From positions 1-55,944 of the forward strand of contig JAEUHE010000154.1 in assembly GCA_016793885.1 (NCBI GenBank): DNA of 55,944 nucleotides, given 5' to 3'. The stretch comes from Verrucomicrobiales bacterium (lineage in GTDB: Bacteria; Verrucomicrobiota; Verrucomicrobiia; Limisphaerales; UBA11320). Within the stretch, counting starts at the first letter, position 1. Each line of letters begins with the position of its first letter. A program made the position numbers and the translations under genes. Shown here piece by piece: positions 8,701 through 16,816 of this stretch. The notes below the pieces were generated by a model, which ran no database searches, was not told where the DNA came from, and saw only the letters and a program-made list of their open reading frames with translations.

Positions 8701-9189
8701 CCTCACGTGGTCTTTGATGCCAACATGCTCCAGCCTGAGCTGCAGGACATGAGCGTTTTCGCAGACGGAATCGACAACGTCATCTCCACTCAGCAGCGTG
8801 TTGCGGAGATGTATTTTGAGGATGGAAGCGTCGGCCAAGCCTGCCCCCCACTGAACGCCCTACTGCATATCATGAGAGACGGGCATTGGGAGGGAAAACG
8901 ACTCAGTGATGCGGGGGTTCGGGAGCTTTTCACGACCAAGTCCCTGCTCGAAAGCGGATGGTATGAGAACCGGTTGCGGGCGAAACAAATCTTGGACATC
9001 AGGCAATGGCAACGCCATATCAAGGCGGTGGAAACCTTTCTCGCCAAAGAGACGCATTCTGAGGAAGCGAATCGACTTGGACTAAACCAGCGTCTCAAAG
9101 AAGCACGGCAAATGCTGCGCGAGGTCGAGATGCCAGAGTATCTAGCCAAGCTGCGTGGGACCCTGGGACTGCAGCCTGAACTGGTTTGA
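5731..9189 (+). CDS. Probable PPi-type phosphoenolpyruvate carboxykinase (large conserved protein)
   Basis: A soluble protein of 1152 residues without signal peptide or membrane helices. The size, the near-invariant-looking block DNYFGYCKKEVKTQISY (331-347) followed by EEEHAGGA, and later blocks TGAGSEGALTKGPFN (about 870-885) and GCVGPHARVDHD (about 914-926) match my recollection of the PPi-dependent PEP carboxykinases of Entamoeba and propionibacteria, which interconvert PEP/CO2/phosphate and oxaloacetate/PPi. No standard Walker A motif is present; SGGGKSEISK at 488-497 is a P-loop-like Gly-Lys-Ser segment that might bind pyrophosphate. Many databases may list such proteins as hypothetical. 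It stands alone, with a MITE-like element directly downstream. The family call is from memory and is moderately sure; that this is a real intact gene is very sure. Confidence 0.6.
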   Translation: MSNKFAKATAHNLTSALTSDEKFIQYINLKLAFMGCPTVEAGGDAALQEMAAALLAHQRETDRLLAKYLPPVDQRIQDFLAEHLREVGHVPRLPSRTFILDRPGIARVLSLPPDKNEFVSEIVKSYRLKQGVLHNPSSDRRTTQGVFHVAEGGLPIPADKVAVPRAVFSHLLRHALNPPKKLMRLPFTSSQRQQAECFVSLLLRPLVCPGVPGFIPEKSMEIRFFAPGNLVSNLDFVESIFGNAGDPFLPENDAALDIHHWTGHTGCVILAPHLIRLTKKELGLPHVDQATDRQKRDRMCYENPEEMYNGGAAFKVTCRTAEGVMVTIIADNYFGYCKKEVKTQISYAANLFGLCEEEHAGGAMVYASYDLGEEFSGNLHVRRLDRSFADVIERFGPIMNLQPEGYAIDKRYPDIIYVPEDVHFDLHKQEVSWQQAGQRQSIRLLPGRTYIRPSGYKVQMEKPQGNRSWRLVGTVAEGTVCHKPCTVSGGGKSEISKPISDAILQGPIFVTHFQKDFDRVAELLKRDYTHRFKKTANRTNDSRSILASERSLGSVIKLLTPSPREYTAAYNEWLASIPQHIKELVFVVKRFYKPEWGERWRDHFGVDIINGVPGNELKLDNRKLATAYLRVGYDGDGAWRVFGVRKDFMPAAKLQMEDDITASVVVPRSALSDLNPDHPSDVASFKFVQNCEQRLFQRPDDAIHRGYDKQTEADFAQTGNFFSNYEPLTPSSARLLMEDSIGYVKYTEPMQQLIRDAMHGEPGSYFVCTSNPRLVDGKPSKNPRYLQLRPDLVNPRANYLAEIATRFLRRIPLGQPVLTPVSATLPGRRNNGPDLASNIRPLAVYNPIHFMELPELFMEFICSITGKSPSTTGAGSEGALTKGPFNALPPIIDLNAAVISSILCGVNGFVTSAGCVGPHARVDHDISLLVPEVWCRMSSAEREPKFLIENGYLARCEDMAYEGRTLQFSRFGYRITARFAQSFFGRVFHHPHVVFDANMLQPELQDMSVFADGIDNVISTQQRVAEMYFEDGSVGQACPPLNALLHIMRDGHWEGKRLSDAGVRELFTTKSLLESGWYENRLRAKQILDIRQWQRHIKAVETFLAKETHSEEANRLGLNQRLKEARQMLREVEMPEYLAKLRGTLGLQPELV

Positions 9190-9197
9190 GAGAAGTG

Positions 9198-9410
9198 TGT
9201 CAGAACGCCCCGTGACTTATCGATCCTAAGACGCCAGGTCTCCGGAACTTCACTGGCTTCGCCTGACCCCCTTGCGATAAACAACATCGCTCTGATACAG
9301 GCTCCGCCCCCTGGGCCTACATCGCCCTCCTCGGTGCGATGCTCTGTCGCTGCGCCTCCTCGTTTCCTCACAGCGAACTTCGCAACCGGCAAGACCGGGG
9401 CGTTCTGACA
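9198..9410. mobile_element. MITE-like element with 15-bp terminal inverted repeats
   Basis: A 213-bp segment is bounded by perfect 15-bp inverted repeats, TGTCAGAACGCCCCG at 9198-9212 and its reverse complement at 9396-9410. It fills most of the gap between two genes and carries no gene I trust; short minus-strand frames through it are Arg/Ser-rich. The structure fits a non-autonomous miniature inverted-repeat element. No target-site duplication is obvious in the flanks, so an alternative is a dispersed chromosomal repeat of another origin. Confidence 0.55.
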
Positions 9411-9555
9411 ACGCGCTCACCTTACCAGCTCCACGGAGCTCAACAATCGCTTGAAGTAGTGAACCGAGGAAGATTCGTCGAGACTGCTTCCCTAAAAGTA
9501 GGGACACCGCGTTTTGCCACTACCCAACTTGCGCCTTTCGAGGCATGCTCAACCC

Positions 9556-12534
9556 GTGCCACAATATCCGCTATTCCGCTGGGGCGCGCTGGCCATCGCC
9601 ACCGGCCACTGGTTGCAAGCTGCTGAGCCGGAAATCTCCAATTTAGACCTTCCAAGAATCCCGGCAACAGAGCCAGCAAGGGCGCTCAGCACCTTCCTGA
9701 TCAAGCCAGGTTTCGAGCTGCAGCTGGTCGCGGCCGAGCCACTGCTGGCCGACCCGGTGGCCATGGATTTCGATGAGAACGGCCGACTGTATGTCGTTGA
9801 AATGCGCGACTACTCTGAGCGACGCGATGAGCAGCTGGGCAGAATCCGCGTGCTCGAGGACACCGACGGAGATGGTCGCTTCGACCAAAGCTTCGTCTTC
9901 GCGGAGGGGTTGCCCTGGCCCACCGCCGTTGTCTGTTTTGACGGAGGAGTGTTTGTGGGCTCGACCCCGGACATCATTTTCATGAAGGACAACAATGGGG
10001 ATCGGCGAGCTGACCAACGCGAACTCATTTTCAGCGGTTTCGCGGCTGATTCCCTGAAGCGCCTCAATGTGCAGGCATTGTTCAATTCCTTCCACTGGGG
10101 ACTCGACAATCGCATCCATGGCTCTGCCAGTGTGAGCGGCGGCCGCATCACGATCGCGAGATCCCCCGGGAGCAAGCCGGTGGAGCTGCGAGGCCGCGAT
10201 TTTTCGTTTGATCCGCGAACCTTCGACCTGCGTCCTGAAACAGGCGGGGGACAACACGGCATGAGCTTTGACAACGCAGGCCGGAAATTTCTCTGCAGCA
10301 ACAGCGATCATATTCAGTTCGCGGTGTTTGATGATCGCTATCTCGGCCGCAATCCTTTTGCCGAGTTGCCATCCCCGCGACAGAGTATCGCCAAGGACGG
10401 CCCGGCCGCCGAAGTGTTTCGCCGAAGTCCTGATGAACCTTGGCGAGTCATCCGCACGCGCTGGCGTGTCACCGGAGCAGTGGAGGGCTTGATTGAAGGC
10501 GGAGGACGACCCTCCGGCTATTTCACCGGCGCTACCGGCGTCACGATTTACCGAGGCGACGCCTTCCCTTCCGACTATCTCGGCGACGCGTTCATAGCCG
10601 ATTGCGGAAGCAACCTCATCCACCACAAGAAAGTGAAAGCGGATGGAGTCAGCTACACAGCAGACCGAGCGCCCGATGAAAAAAAGACTGAGTTTCTGAC
10701 CAGCACCGACAATTGGTTCAGGCCGGTCCAATTTGCAAACGGTCCCGATGGTGCGCTCTACGTCGCCGACATGTATCGAGAGACGATCGAACATCCCTGG
10801 TCGATTCCTGAAAGCATCAAACGTCACCTAGACCTCAACAGCGGTAACGACCGAGGCCGAATCTATCGCATTGTTCCGACTGGCTTCAAACAACCCACCG
10901 CCCTGAGGATCGCCCAACAGAGTCCCGAGGAGTGGGTCGGCACGCTCGAACATCCCAACGGGTGGCACCGCGATACGGCCTCCCGATTAATCTTCCAGCG
11001 GAAAGACAACTCGCTGATCCCTGCGCTGCTTCGAGTGGCCACAAACTCTCCAACACCTCTGGGAAGAATACATGCGCTGTGGGCCTTGGATGGCCTGCGC
11101 GGGGTAAACGAAAAAAGTTTAGCCTTCGCACTCGCGGACACGTCGCCCACGGTTCGAGAGCAGGGGTTACGGCTCTTGGAGCGCTGGCCTCAGTTCCTCG
11201 GCTCGCCAGAAATCAGGAAAGCCCTCGGATCTCTGGCAACGGATAGCAACCCAAGGGTGTGTTACCAGCTCGCCTGGTCGCTTTCTGTTATCGAGCCGGC
11301 GGATGAAACGAGCCTACTGAATCAACTTTCTGAGCGGAGCCTCTCCGAGCCGGCGTTGGTTCCTGCGATCCTGAACGCGGTTGAAACCAACTCGCTGATC
11401 ATGCTTCACGCTCTGCTGACCCGGAATCCAGCCGCAGATCAGCCAGGGCCCGCCATAGGCATGGCGCTTTGCCGAATGATCGGGAGACGAGGGATCCCTG
11501 ATGAGCTGGAGGCAGCGATGCGCACCATCGCAGGCCTGAAGCCTTCCACACTCAGCGTTTCCCTGCTCGGGGCACTCGCGTCGGGAGTGGCTCGCCCGCA
11601 AGAACTCCTGACCTCCAAGACCTCCGCAGAGGTCGTAGCGCAGCATGTCGATTGGGCGATGCTAGCGGCTCGAAATACCAACAGACTCAGCAGTCCAGAT
11701 CACACCGGAGCGTCCGCGATCCGACTGATTGGCTACCTTCCCTTTTCCCGTGGAGGGGAGACCCTGCTGACGGCCCTGGGACCGAAACATCGGGGGGACG
11801 AGCGGGCGGCAGCCGTCGAGGCCTTGAGCGCCTTCGGTTCCGCAGATGTGGCGAATCTCCTCGTCAGCCGGTGGAACGAGTTTGCATCTGAGGTTCGCCC
11901 CGAGCTCATTACCCTCATGACCCGCCGCAAAGCCTGGGTTCCCGCTTTGGTGGCCGGCGTGGAGCGAGGAGCGATAGCCCGTCTGGAGCTGAACACAGCC
12001 CAAGTAAACGCGCTCCGCGCTGAAAAGGAGCCGGAGCTGAAGGAGAGAATTCTTACCCTGCTGGGAGCCCCCAAAACAGTTCAAAGGCAAACCATCGTGA
12101 ACCGATACTTACCCGCCCTCGCCCTAAAGGGGGATCCGTCGCGCGGGCTGAAGGTCTACGATCAACGATGCGCCACTTGTCATCGCCACCAAGGACGGGG
12201 GCGTGCGGTTGGACCTGATTTTGAATCGGTCCGCTCGATGGGTAAAGAGAAGCTGCTGACCCAGATTCTGGACCCGAACCGGGAGGTCGCTCCCAACTTC
12301 CAGGCTTATCTGATGGAAACCGCCGGCGGCGAGTCGCTCACCGGTCTGTTGGTGGCCGAGACTCCAGCCAACATTCGGCTTAAGACGGCCGACGGACTCG
12401 AAACTCAGTGGAGTCGCGACCAGATTAAATCGTTTGCTCCCGCAGGGCTGTCCCTGATGCCAGAGGGGCTTGAGGAAGGGGTTAGCGAGCAGGACATGGC
12501 CGATCTGCTGGAGCTCCTGGCTCCAACTCCATGA
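9556..12534 (+). CDS. PVC-type membrane-bound dehydrogenase/cytochrome c protein
   Basis: A secreted protein of about 990 residues. After a short signal-like stretch comes a six-bladed beta-propeller of the sorbosone/glucose dehydrogenase type (DPVAMDFDENGRLYVVEMRDY, later FANGPDGALYVADMYRE), then HEAT-like helical repeats, and a C-terminal heme domain with CATCH beginning about 120 residues before the end, followed by GRAVGPDFESV and the ILDPNREVAPN motif. This order defines the PVC-specific 'membrane-bound dehydrogenase plus heme-binding domain' family (TIGR02604/TIGR02603), thought to oxidise sugars or polyols in the periplasm. The start is uncertain: GTG 9556 is used, TTG 9514 is in frame upstream. 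The creatininase-family gene follows after 51 bases, then an MFS transporter, suggesting a catabolic operon. Confidence 0.85.
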   Translation: MPQYPLFRWGALAIATGHWLQAAEPEISNLDLPRIPATEPARALSTFLIKPGFELQLVAAEPLLADPVAMDFDENGRLYVVEMRDYSERRDEQLGRIRVLEDTDGDGRFDQSFVFAEGLPWPTAVVCFDGGVFVGSTPDIIFMKDNNGDRRADQRELIFSGFAADSLKRLNVQALFNSFHWGLDNRIHGSASVSGGRITIARSPGSKPVELRGRDFSFDPRTFDLRPETGGGQHGMSFDNAGRKFLCSNSDHIQFAVFDDRYLGRNPFAELPSPRQSIAKDGPAAEVFRRSPDEPWRVIRTRWRVTGAVEGLIEGGGRPSGYFTGATGVTIYRGDAFPSDYLGDAFIADCGSNLIHHKKVKADGVSYTADRAPDEKKTEFLTSTDNWFRPVQFANGPDGALYVADMYRETIEHPWSIPESIKRHLDLNSGNDRGRIYRIVPTGFKQPTALRIAQQSPEEWVGTLEHPNGWHRDTASRLIFQRKDNSLIPALLRVATNSPTPLGRIHALWALDGLRGVNEKSLAFALADTSPTVREQGLRLLERWPQFLGSPEIRKALGSLATDSNPRVCYQLAWSLSVIEPADETSLLNQLSERSLSEPALVPAILNAVETNSLIMLHALLTRNPAADQPGPAIGMALCRMIGRRGIPDELEAAMRTIAGLKPSTLSVSLLGALASGVARPQELLTSKTSAEVVAQHVDWAMLAARNTNRLSSPDHTGASAIRLIGYLPFSRGGETLLTALGPKHRGDERAAAVEALSAFGSADVANLLVSRWNEFASEVRPELITLMTRRKAWVPALVAGVERGAIARLELNTAQVNALRAEKEPELKERILTLLGAPKTVQRQTIVNRYLPALALKGDPSRGLKVYDQRCATCHRHQGRGRAVGPDFESVRSMGKEKLLTQILDPNREVAPNFQAYLMETAGGESLTGLLVAETPANIRLKTADGLETQWSRDQIKSFAPAGLSLMPEGLEEGVSEQDMADLLELLAPTP

Positions 12535-12585
12535 CCGCACTTGTCTCCGCAAGGCAGAACCGCTTAATGTGCATTCACGTATTCA

Positions 12586-13344
12586 ATGCAACTCACTGAC
12601 ATGACCTGGCGCCAGGTCTCCGACCTGTCCAAAGACACCCCGGTGGTAATCCCGGTGGCAGCCTTGGAGCAACATGGGCACCACATGCCGCTGTTCACCG
12701 ACAGCCAACTCTTGGCCGAAGTCATCCGTCGGGCGGCCTTGAGTTTGGGAGACAAACTCTTGATCACGCCCCTTCAGTGGCTCGGGAACTCGGACCATCA
12801 TTTGGATTTTCCAGGCACGCTATCCGCAGCCCCACGGGTTTATTTGGACATTCTAACCGGGCTCGCCGACAACTTCATACACCATGGTTTTCGGCGGATC
12901 GTGTTCATCAATGGTCACGGAGGGAATGACGTGCCAGGTAAGCAGACGGTGTTTGAGCTGCGCCAGAAATATCGACAGCGGAAGGACCTACTTCTGCTGT
13001 TTGGGACCTACTGGCTGCTGGGACAGCAGGCACACCAACCCGACCCAGCATGGGTGCAACATCAAATGGGACACGCCTGCGAGTGGGAAACCTCGATGAT
13101 GCTAAGGATCGCGCCTCATCTGGTCGGCAACTATCAGGCAGCACCCGATGTACCCTTCGGCAATCCGTTCGAACCCGCCTCGCGGGGCTGGGTGACTCAG
13201 GATCGGACGGAACCTGGGCACATCGGTAGCCCGAAAGCTTCAACGGCAGATAAAGGCGAGGCACTCCTGAGCCGATTCGCTGGGGATGTCGTGGCGCTAC
13301 TGAACCGGGTTGTGGCATGGGACGGCAAGTCCTGGGAGGGATGA
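12586..13344 (+). CDS. Creatininase-family amidohydrolase
   Basis: A 252-residue metal-dependent hydrolase of the creatininase/FAPy-deformylase fold. Metal-site residues are visible: E28-x-H30 in LEQHGHHMP, D39, H111 in INGHGGND, and the acidic pair E166/E168 in HACEWETS. The length is typical (240-270). Family members open cyclic or formyl amides (creatinine, pterin or flavin-pathway intermediates), so the substrate here is open. The neighbours are a PVC cytochrome upstream and an MFS transporter whose ATG overlaps this gene's stop codon; together they suggest uptake and breakdown of a small amide- or acid-bearing compound. Confidence 0.85.
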   Translation: MQLTDMTWRQVSDLSKDTPVVIPVAALEQHGHHMPLFTDSQLLAEVIRRAALSLGDKLLITPLQWLGNSDHHLDFPGTLSAAPRVYLDILTGLADNFIHHGFRRIVFINGHGGNDVPGKQTVFELRQKYRQRKDLLLLFGTYWLLGQQAHQPDPAWVQHQMGHACEWETSMMLRIAPHLVGNYQAAPDVPFGNPFEPASRGWVTQDRTEPGHIGSPKASTADKGEALLSRFAGDVVALLNRVVAWDGKSWEG

Positions 13345-14609
13345 GCACTCCCCGCGACACCCGGCAGGGAACTTGGCGATGGTGGATCTGCGGACTGCTG
13401 CTCTGCGCCTCGACGATCAACTACATGGATCGGCAGACCCTCGCGAATGCCGCCGTACGTATTACCAAACAGTTCCAGCTCTCCAACGAACAATATGGCA
13501 ATCTGGAGATGGGGTTTGGATGGGCATTCGCCGTAGGATCGTTGGTCTTCGGGTTTTTGGCGGACGCAATTTCGGTTCGATGGGTCTATCCAGCGGTGTT
13601 GTTGCTCTGGTCCGTTGTGGGCTTTGCCACCGGTCTGGTGGAGAGCTACAGTGGACTACTCATCTGCCGCACACTGCTGGGCTTTTTCGAGGCAGGACAC
13701 TGGCCATGCGCGATCAAGACCACTCTTAAGCTGCTAGAGCCCAAGGATCGCTCCATGGGAAACAGCGTGCTTCAGAGTGGAACTTCCATCGGTGCTATCA
13801 TCACCCCGTTACTGATGCGTTTCCTGCTCACCGATGAACTGGACAGTTGGCGCTTCGCATTCCAGCTGGTGGGTCTGATCGGACTGGTATGGATCGTTGC
13901 TTGGTTTTACTTGGTGCGCTCAGGGGACCTGGACGATACCCCCAAAACCGCAACCGCCTCCGAAAGCCAGGCCAGTTTGCTCGCCTTGAGAAACGCTTTG
14001 GTCAGCCGAAAGATGTTCGCGGTTCTCATCGTCATCGCCCTGATCAACACCTCGTGGCAGATTCTGCGTGCGTGGCTTCCCAAGTTCCTTCAGGAGGGGA
14101 GAGGGTTCACCGAGCGAGCCGCTCTGGATTTTAACTCCCTCTTCTACATCGCTACCGACGTTGGGTGCCTCGCTGCGGGCTTTTTGACACTGTGGCTCGT
14201 GAAGCGCGGTTGGAGCGTCCATGGGTCCCGAATAGGGGTTTTCGGCTGCTGTGCCGCACTAACCGCCCTGACGACCCTGGTAGCCATCCTGCCCAAAGGC
14301 TGGGCTCTAGGGGCTACCCTACTGTGCGTAGGGGCGGGCTTGTTGGGGCTTTTCCCCATTTACCACGCCCTGACCCAGGACATTTCTCCCGCTCATCAGG
14401 GCAAGGTCACTGGGATCGCCAGCGTAGCGGCTTGGCTGTTCGCCCCGCCGGCCCAAAAGTTGTTCGGCTGGATGGTGGACAAAACAGGATCTTATGACCT
14501 GGGCCTCGTGATTGCAGGGTGGCTCCCCGTGCTAGCTCTGCTCGCGCTGGTCGTACTGTGGAGGAGCAACCCCACGGTTGACGCAACGAATCCCAGCCGT
14601 CCTAGTTGA
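13341..14609 (+). CDS. MFS transporter, anion:cation symporter (hexuronate-like) family
   Basis: A 422-residue membrane protein with 12 predicted helices. The early NYMDRQTLANAA motif and the FGFLADAISVRWVYP loop are typical of the ACS subfamily (ExuT-like transporters of hexuronates and other organic anions). The start at ATG 13341 overlaps the creatininase stop as ATGA and is preceded by GGGAGGG, indicating translational coupling; an earlier in-frame ATG at 13317 lies inside the upstream gene. The transported compound is likely a carboxylate used with the adjacent hydrolase and periplasmic dehydrogenase (inference). Confidence 0.85.
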   Translation: MSTPRDTRQGTWRWWICGLLLCASTINYMDRQTLANAAVRITKQFQLSNEQYGNLEMGFGWAFAVGSLVFGFLADAISVRWVYPAVLLLWSVVGFATGLVESYSGLLICRTLLGFFEAGHWPCAIKTTLKLLEPKDRSMGNSVLQSGTSIGAIITPLLMRFLLTDELDSWRFAFQLVGLIGLVWIVAWFYLVRSGDLDDTPKTATASESQASLLALRNALVSRKMFAVLIVIALINTSWQILRAWLPKFLQEGRGFTERAALDFNSLFYIATDVGCLAAGFLTLWLVKRGWSVHGSRIGVFGCCAALTALTTLVAILPKGWALGATLLCVGAGLLGLFPIYHALTQDISPAHQGKVTGIASVAAWLFAPPAQKLFGWMVDKTGSYDLGLVIAGWLPVLALLALVVLWRSNPTVDATNPSRPS

Positions 14610-14615
14610 GCAAGG

Positions 14616-14649
14616 CTTGGGGAGCGGGGGGGCAGAAACCCTCCCCAAG
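14616..14649 (+). terminator. Terminator-like hairpin after the MFS gene
   Basis: A perfect 9-bp stem, CTTGGGGAG at 14616-14624 and CTCCCCAAG at 14641-14649, begins seven bases after the MFS stop codon. The loop is G-rich and the following sequence becomes T-rich only after about 20 bases, so this is a plausible but not classical intrinsic terminator. Confidence 0.5.
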
Positions 14650-14727
14650 ATGGATTCTCTGATCGCTTAAGTTTTATTCAGATTTTCCGATTGCTCCCTG
14701 GTTGGAGACCCAAGAAAGATATCTCGA

Positions 14728-15480
14728 ATGAAAGCAGTCGTCTTAGCAGCTGGAAAAGGGACTCGGATGCGGGAACTCACTCAAGAGATCCCCAAACCGA
14801 TGCTCAAAGTCCAAGGCAAACCCATCCTGGAGCATATCCTAAACGGACTTAAGGATGCGGGCATCAGCGAGATTTTCATCGTGACCGGCTTCCGGGCTGA
14901 GGTAATCGAAGAGTACTTTGGAAATGGAAGCCGTTGGGGATTGCGGATCGAATACGGCCGCCAAGTGGTACAGGACGGTACGGGGAAAGCCCCCGAGCTT
15001 GCCAAGGGATTTATCGGTTCCGATGATTTCCTGCTTACGTACGGAGACATTCTCGTTCGTCCAGAGACCTACCAACAAATGATCAAGCGCTTCCGCGAAG
15101 GTTCCTTCTCGGGGGTGGTCACGGTCACGGGCAGTGAAGATGTGACCAAGGGGGGCCTCAACTTCTTTGACGATGAATTCTGTCTCCGGCGCCTGGTAGA
15201 AAAACCGACAGCGGAGCAAGTTGAGGAGTTGAAACGCACCGGATGGCTGAAGCCGGGACAGACGGCGTGGTACAACGCTGGCATCTATCTGTTTCGCCCA
15301 GTCGTATACGATTTCACTGCCAAGCTTCAAAAATCCCCACGCGGAGAGTACGAGTTGACTGATGCACTCAACGCCCTCGTCGCTTCTTCTCACAAAATCG
15401 CAGGGATGCAAATTGCTGGCCGATGGGTGGATGTGCGAGATCCTGAGGTGCTGGCGAGCCTGGAAACAAACCAGCTTTAG
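14728..15480 (+). CDS. Sugar-phosphate/polyol-phosphate nucleotidyltransferase
   Basis: A 250-residue enzyme of the NTP-transferase family (RfbA/GlmU-N/HddC-like), activating a sugar or polyol phosphate with a nucleoside triphosphate. The signature loop LAAGKGTRM (6-14), the lysine in PKPMLKVQGKPILEH, and GDILV (metal-binding Asp) are all present. It lacks the left-handed beta-helix of GlmU, so it is not bifunctional. The identity of NTP and sugar cannot be fixed; the dTDP-glucose, GDP-heptose or CDP-polyol types are all possible. Its stop codon overlaps the stop of the convergent rhomboid gene. A CDP-alcohol phosphatidyltransferase lies 4 kb downstream, which could use an activated polyol (inference). 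Confidence 0.85.
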   Translation: MKAVVLAAGKGTRMRELTQEIPKPMLKVQGKPILEHILNGLKDAGISEIFIVTGFRAEVIEEYFGNGSRWGLRIEYGRQVVQDGTGKAPELAKGFIGSDDFLLTYGDILVRPETYQQMIKRFREGSFSGVVTVTGSEDVTKGGLNFFDDEFCLRRLVEKPTAEQVEELKRTGWLKPGQTAWYNAGIYLFRPVVYDFTAKLQKSPRGEYELTDALNALVASSHKIAGMQIAGRWVDVRDPEVLASLETNQL

Positions 15481-16364
15481 CCAGTCTGCCCTTTAAGGGC
15501 CAGCCACCACGTAACCGAGACGAGCAGGGTGAAAGCCGCCTTGCAAGGCAGGTCCCAGCGGGACTGACTTTGCAAATTTCCAGCGAAGGGACTTAGTAAC
15601 AATCCGAACACTGCACCGATCACGAAGCCCGCGACATGGACGAGAATGTCACCCTGCGGGCTGAAGCCGAGGAGGACCAGCAGTAAAACCCCGGCGATAA
15701 GCCCGCGGGCCGTGGTCAGCACGGGACGTTCGCGCCACTCTTGAAAGCGGAATGCTCTCACCGCGATCAACCCAAGAGCAGCCATCACCGCCCCGGAGGC
15801 ACCCAAGCCATGGTAGGCAACCGGGCGCATCAACAAACCCACCCCGTTGGCCAGGGCTCCAGCCACAGTCATGGCCAGCAGCGCCTGACCGGCTCCGTAT
15901 TCGACCATGGCGAGACTTAAAAAGATCAAGCCGGTGCTGACATTGGAACTCAGGTGGCGCACGTCTGCATGCAATGATGTCGCCGTCACCGATCGCCACC
16001 ATTCACCAGCCAATACTCGTTTAGAATCAAATTCCCCGAGTGGGAGCAGCAGGGAGCCCTCGGCCATCTGGAAAGCAAAGAGAATGCACACCAGTGCGCC
16101 CCATCCTAGGCTCTGCCAGTCAAAAAGGATCCGGGTTCTTGGGAGCGGGCGTTGCCAGCGCCGATGGCGGTTCTCCCTTTGGTATTGTTCGAGGATTTGG
16201 AGAGATCGCGAAAGTTCTTCGGCTGGGACCAGCAAGTCAGGGTAAGGCTGCGCATCTCTCTGAAGAAGCTCCGGTTCGATACCCTGGCTCACGAGCACCA
16301 GCGACCAATCCATTGCTTGCCGATGCGAACGAGGCCCTAGGGACGCCTTGGAACGGTCATCCAT
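15477..16364 (-). CDS. Rhomboid-family intramembrane serine protease
   Basis: A 295-residue membrane protein with about six C-terminal helices. Hallmarks are H137-x3-N141 (RHLSSN), the catalytic serine S190 in GLGASGAVMAALG, and H243 in HVAGFVIGAVFG, which together give the Ser-His dyad. The N-terminal 75 residues form a soluble domain (SLVLVSQGIEPEL...LLVPAEE) also seen in other bacterial rhomboids. ATG 16364 (MDDRSKASLG) is chosen; sequence upstream in frame is repeat-like. Rhomboids cleave membrane proteins within or near helices; the substrate is unknown. The stop TAA shares two bases with the stop TAG of the convergent nucleotidyltransferase gene. Confidence 0.85.
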   Translation of the reverse strand: MDDRSKASLGPRSHRQAMDWSLVLVSQGIEPELLQRDAQPYPDLLVPAEELSRSLQILEQYQRENRHRRWQRPLPRTRILFDWQSLGWGALVCILFAFQMAEGSLLLPLGEFDSKRVLAGEWWRSVTATSLHADVRHLSSNVSTGLIFLSLAMVEYGAGQALLAMTVAGALANGVGLLMRPVAYHGLGASGAVMAALGLIAVRAFRFQEWRERPVLTTARGLIAGVLLLVLLGFSPQGDILVHVAGFVIGAVFGLLLSPFAGNLQSQSRWDLPCKAAFTLLVSVTWWLALKGQTG

Positions 16365-16500
16365 GGAGCAGCCTTTCCCGGGAGAGACCACCCGGCGAGC
16401 CACCCCGCGCGCCTCCCCGGAGACGGGGATTGTGTTGGGAGAGTTCCAAACTCGGGAGAAGGTAGGGCAGCGATAGGAAGTTCGCCAGTTTTTCACAACC

Positions 16501-16630
16501 AGGGACAGGCCTCACTTTCGTGCCTGGGACTCAAGAGGGACAGACCTCACTTTCGATTGTGTAACGACGGGCAAGCCGTGGTGTCTGTTGAGGCTTAAGG
16601 GGGCCAGAAGGGGACAGGCCTGCTTCTTTG
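16501..16630. repeat. Cluster of GGGACAG-type REP-like motifs
   Basis: Three copies of a GGGACAG(G/A)CCT motif (near 16502, 16540 and 16611) occur in the 450-base gap between the rhomboid and secreted-protein genes. Two of them continue as CACTTTCG. The same core, in the opposite orientation, is present at 148-205 and in the same orientation near 41984, so this is a dispersed family in the genome. No gene is seen in the gap. Confidence 0.5.
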
Positions 16631-16744
16631 TCCGTGGCTACCAGCAACTCGACCGAGAACGGAGCCGTTTCCTACATCCAGCAAGCCAGGTTCGATCCCA
16701 AAGCGACTTCTAGGATCGTCGCAATAACTGCATCAGAAACAGAA

Positions 16745-16774
16745 AAGGCGCCGAAGGATATCCTCCGGCGCCTT
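16745..16774 (-). terminator. Intrinsic terminator of the secreted Ig-like protein gene
   Basis: A strong hairpin has a 9-bp outer stem (AAGGCGCCG at 16745-16753 and CGGCGCCTT at 16766-16774) and an inner AGGATATCCT palindrome. Read on the minus strand, it lies about 40 bases after the stop codon of the 780-residue secreted protein and is followed by CTTTTCTGTTTC, a reasonable U-rich tail. Confidence 0.65.
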
Positions 16775-16816
16775 GAACGTGTTATTGAATGAGGGCTAGC
16801 TGAGTTAATGAATAAC

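Noticed and set aside
8790-9507. Minus-strand frames across the end of the PEPCK-like gene and the MITE-like element
   Set aside because: They cross the end of a solid gene and the inverted-repeat element, with Arg/Ser-rich translations and no domain.
9643-10827. A 394-codon minus-strand frame inside the PVC cytochrome gene
   Set aside because: It is a shadow of the propeller-encoding strand, without domain similarity.
16640-16720. GGTTCGATCCC, which looks like a tRNA T-loop
   Set aside because: The flanking bases do not pair as a T-stem, and no acceptor or anticodon stem can be drawn around it.
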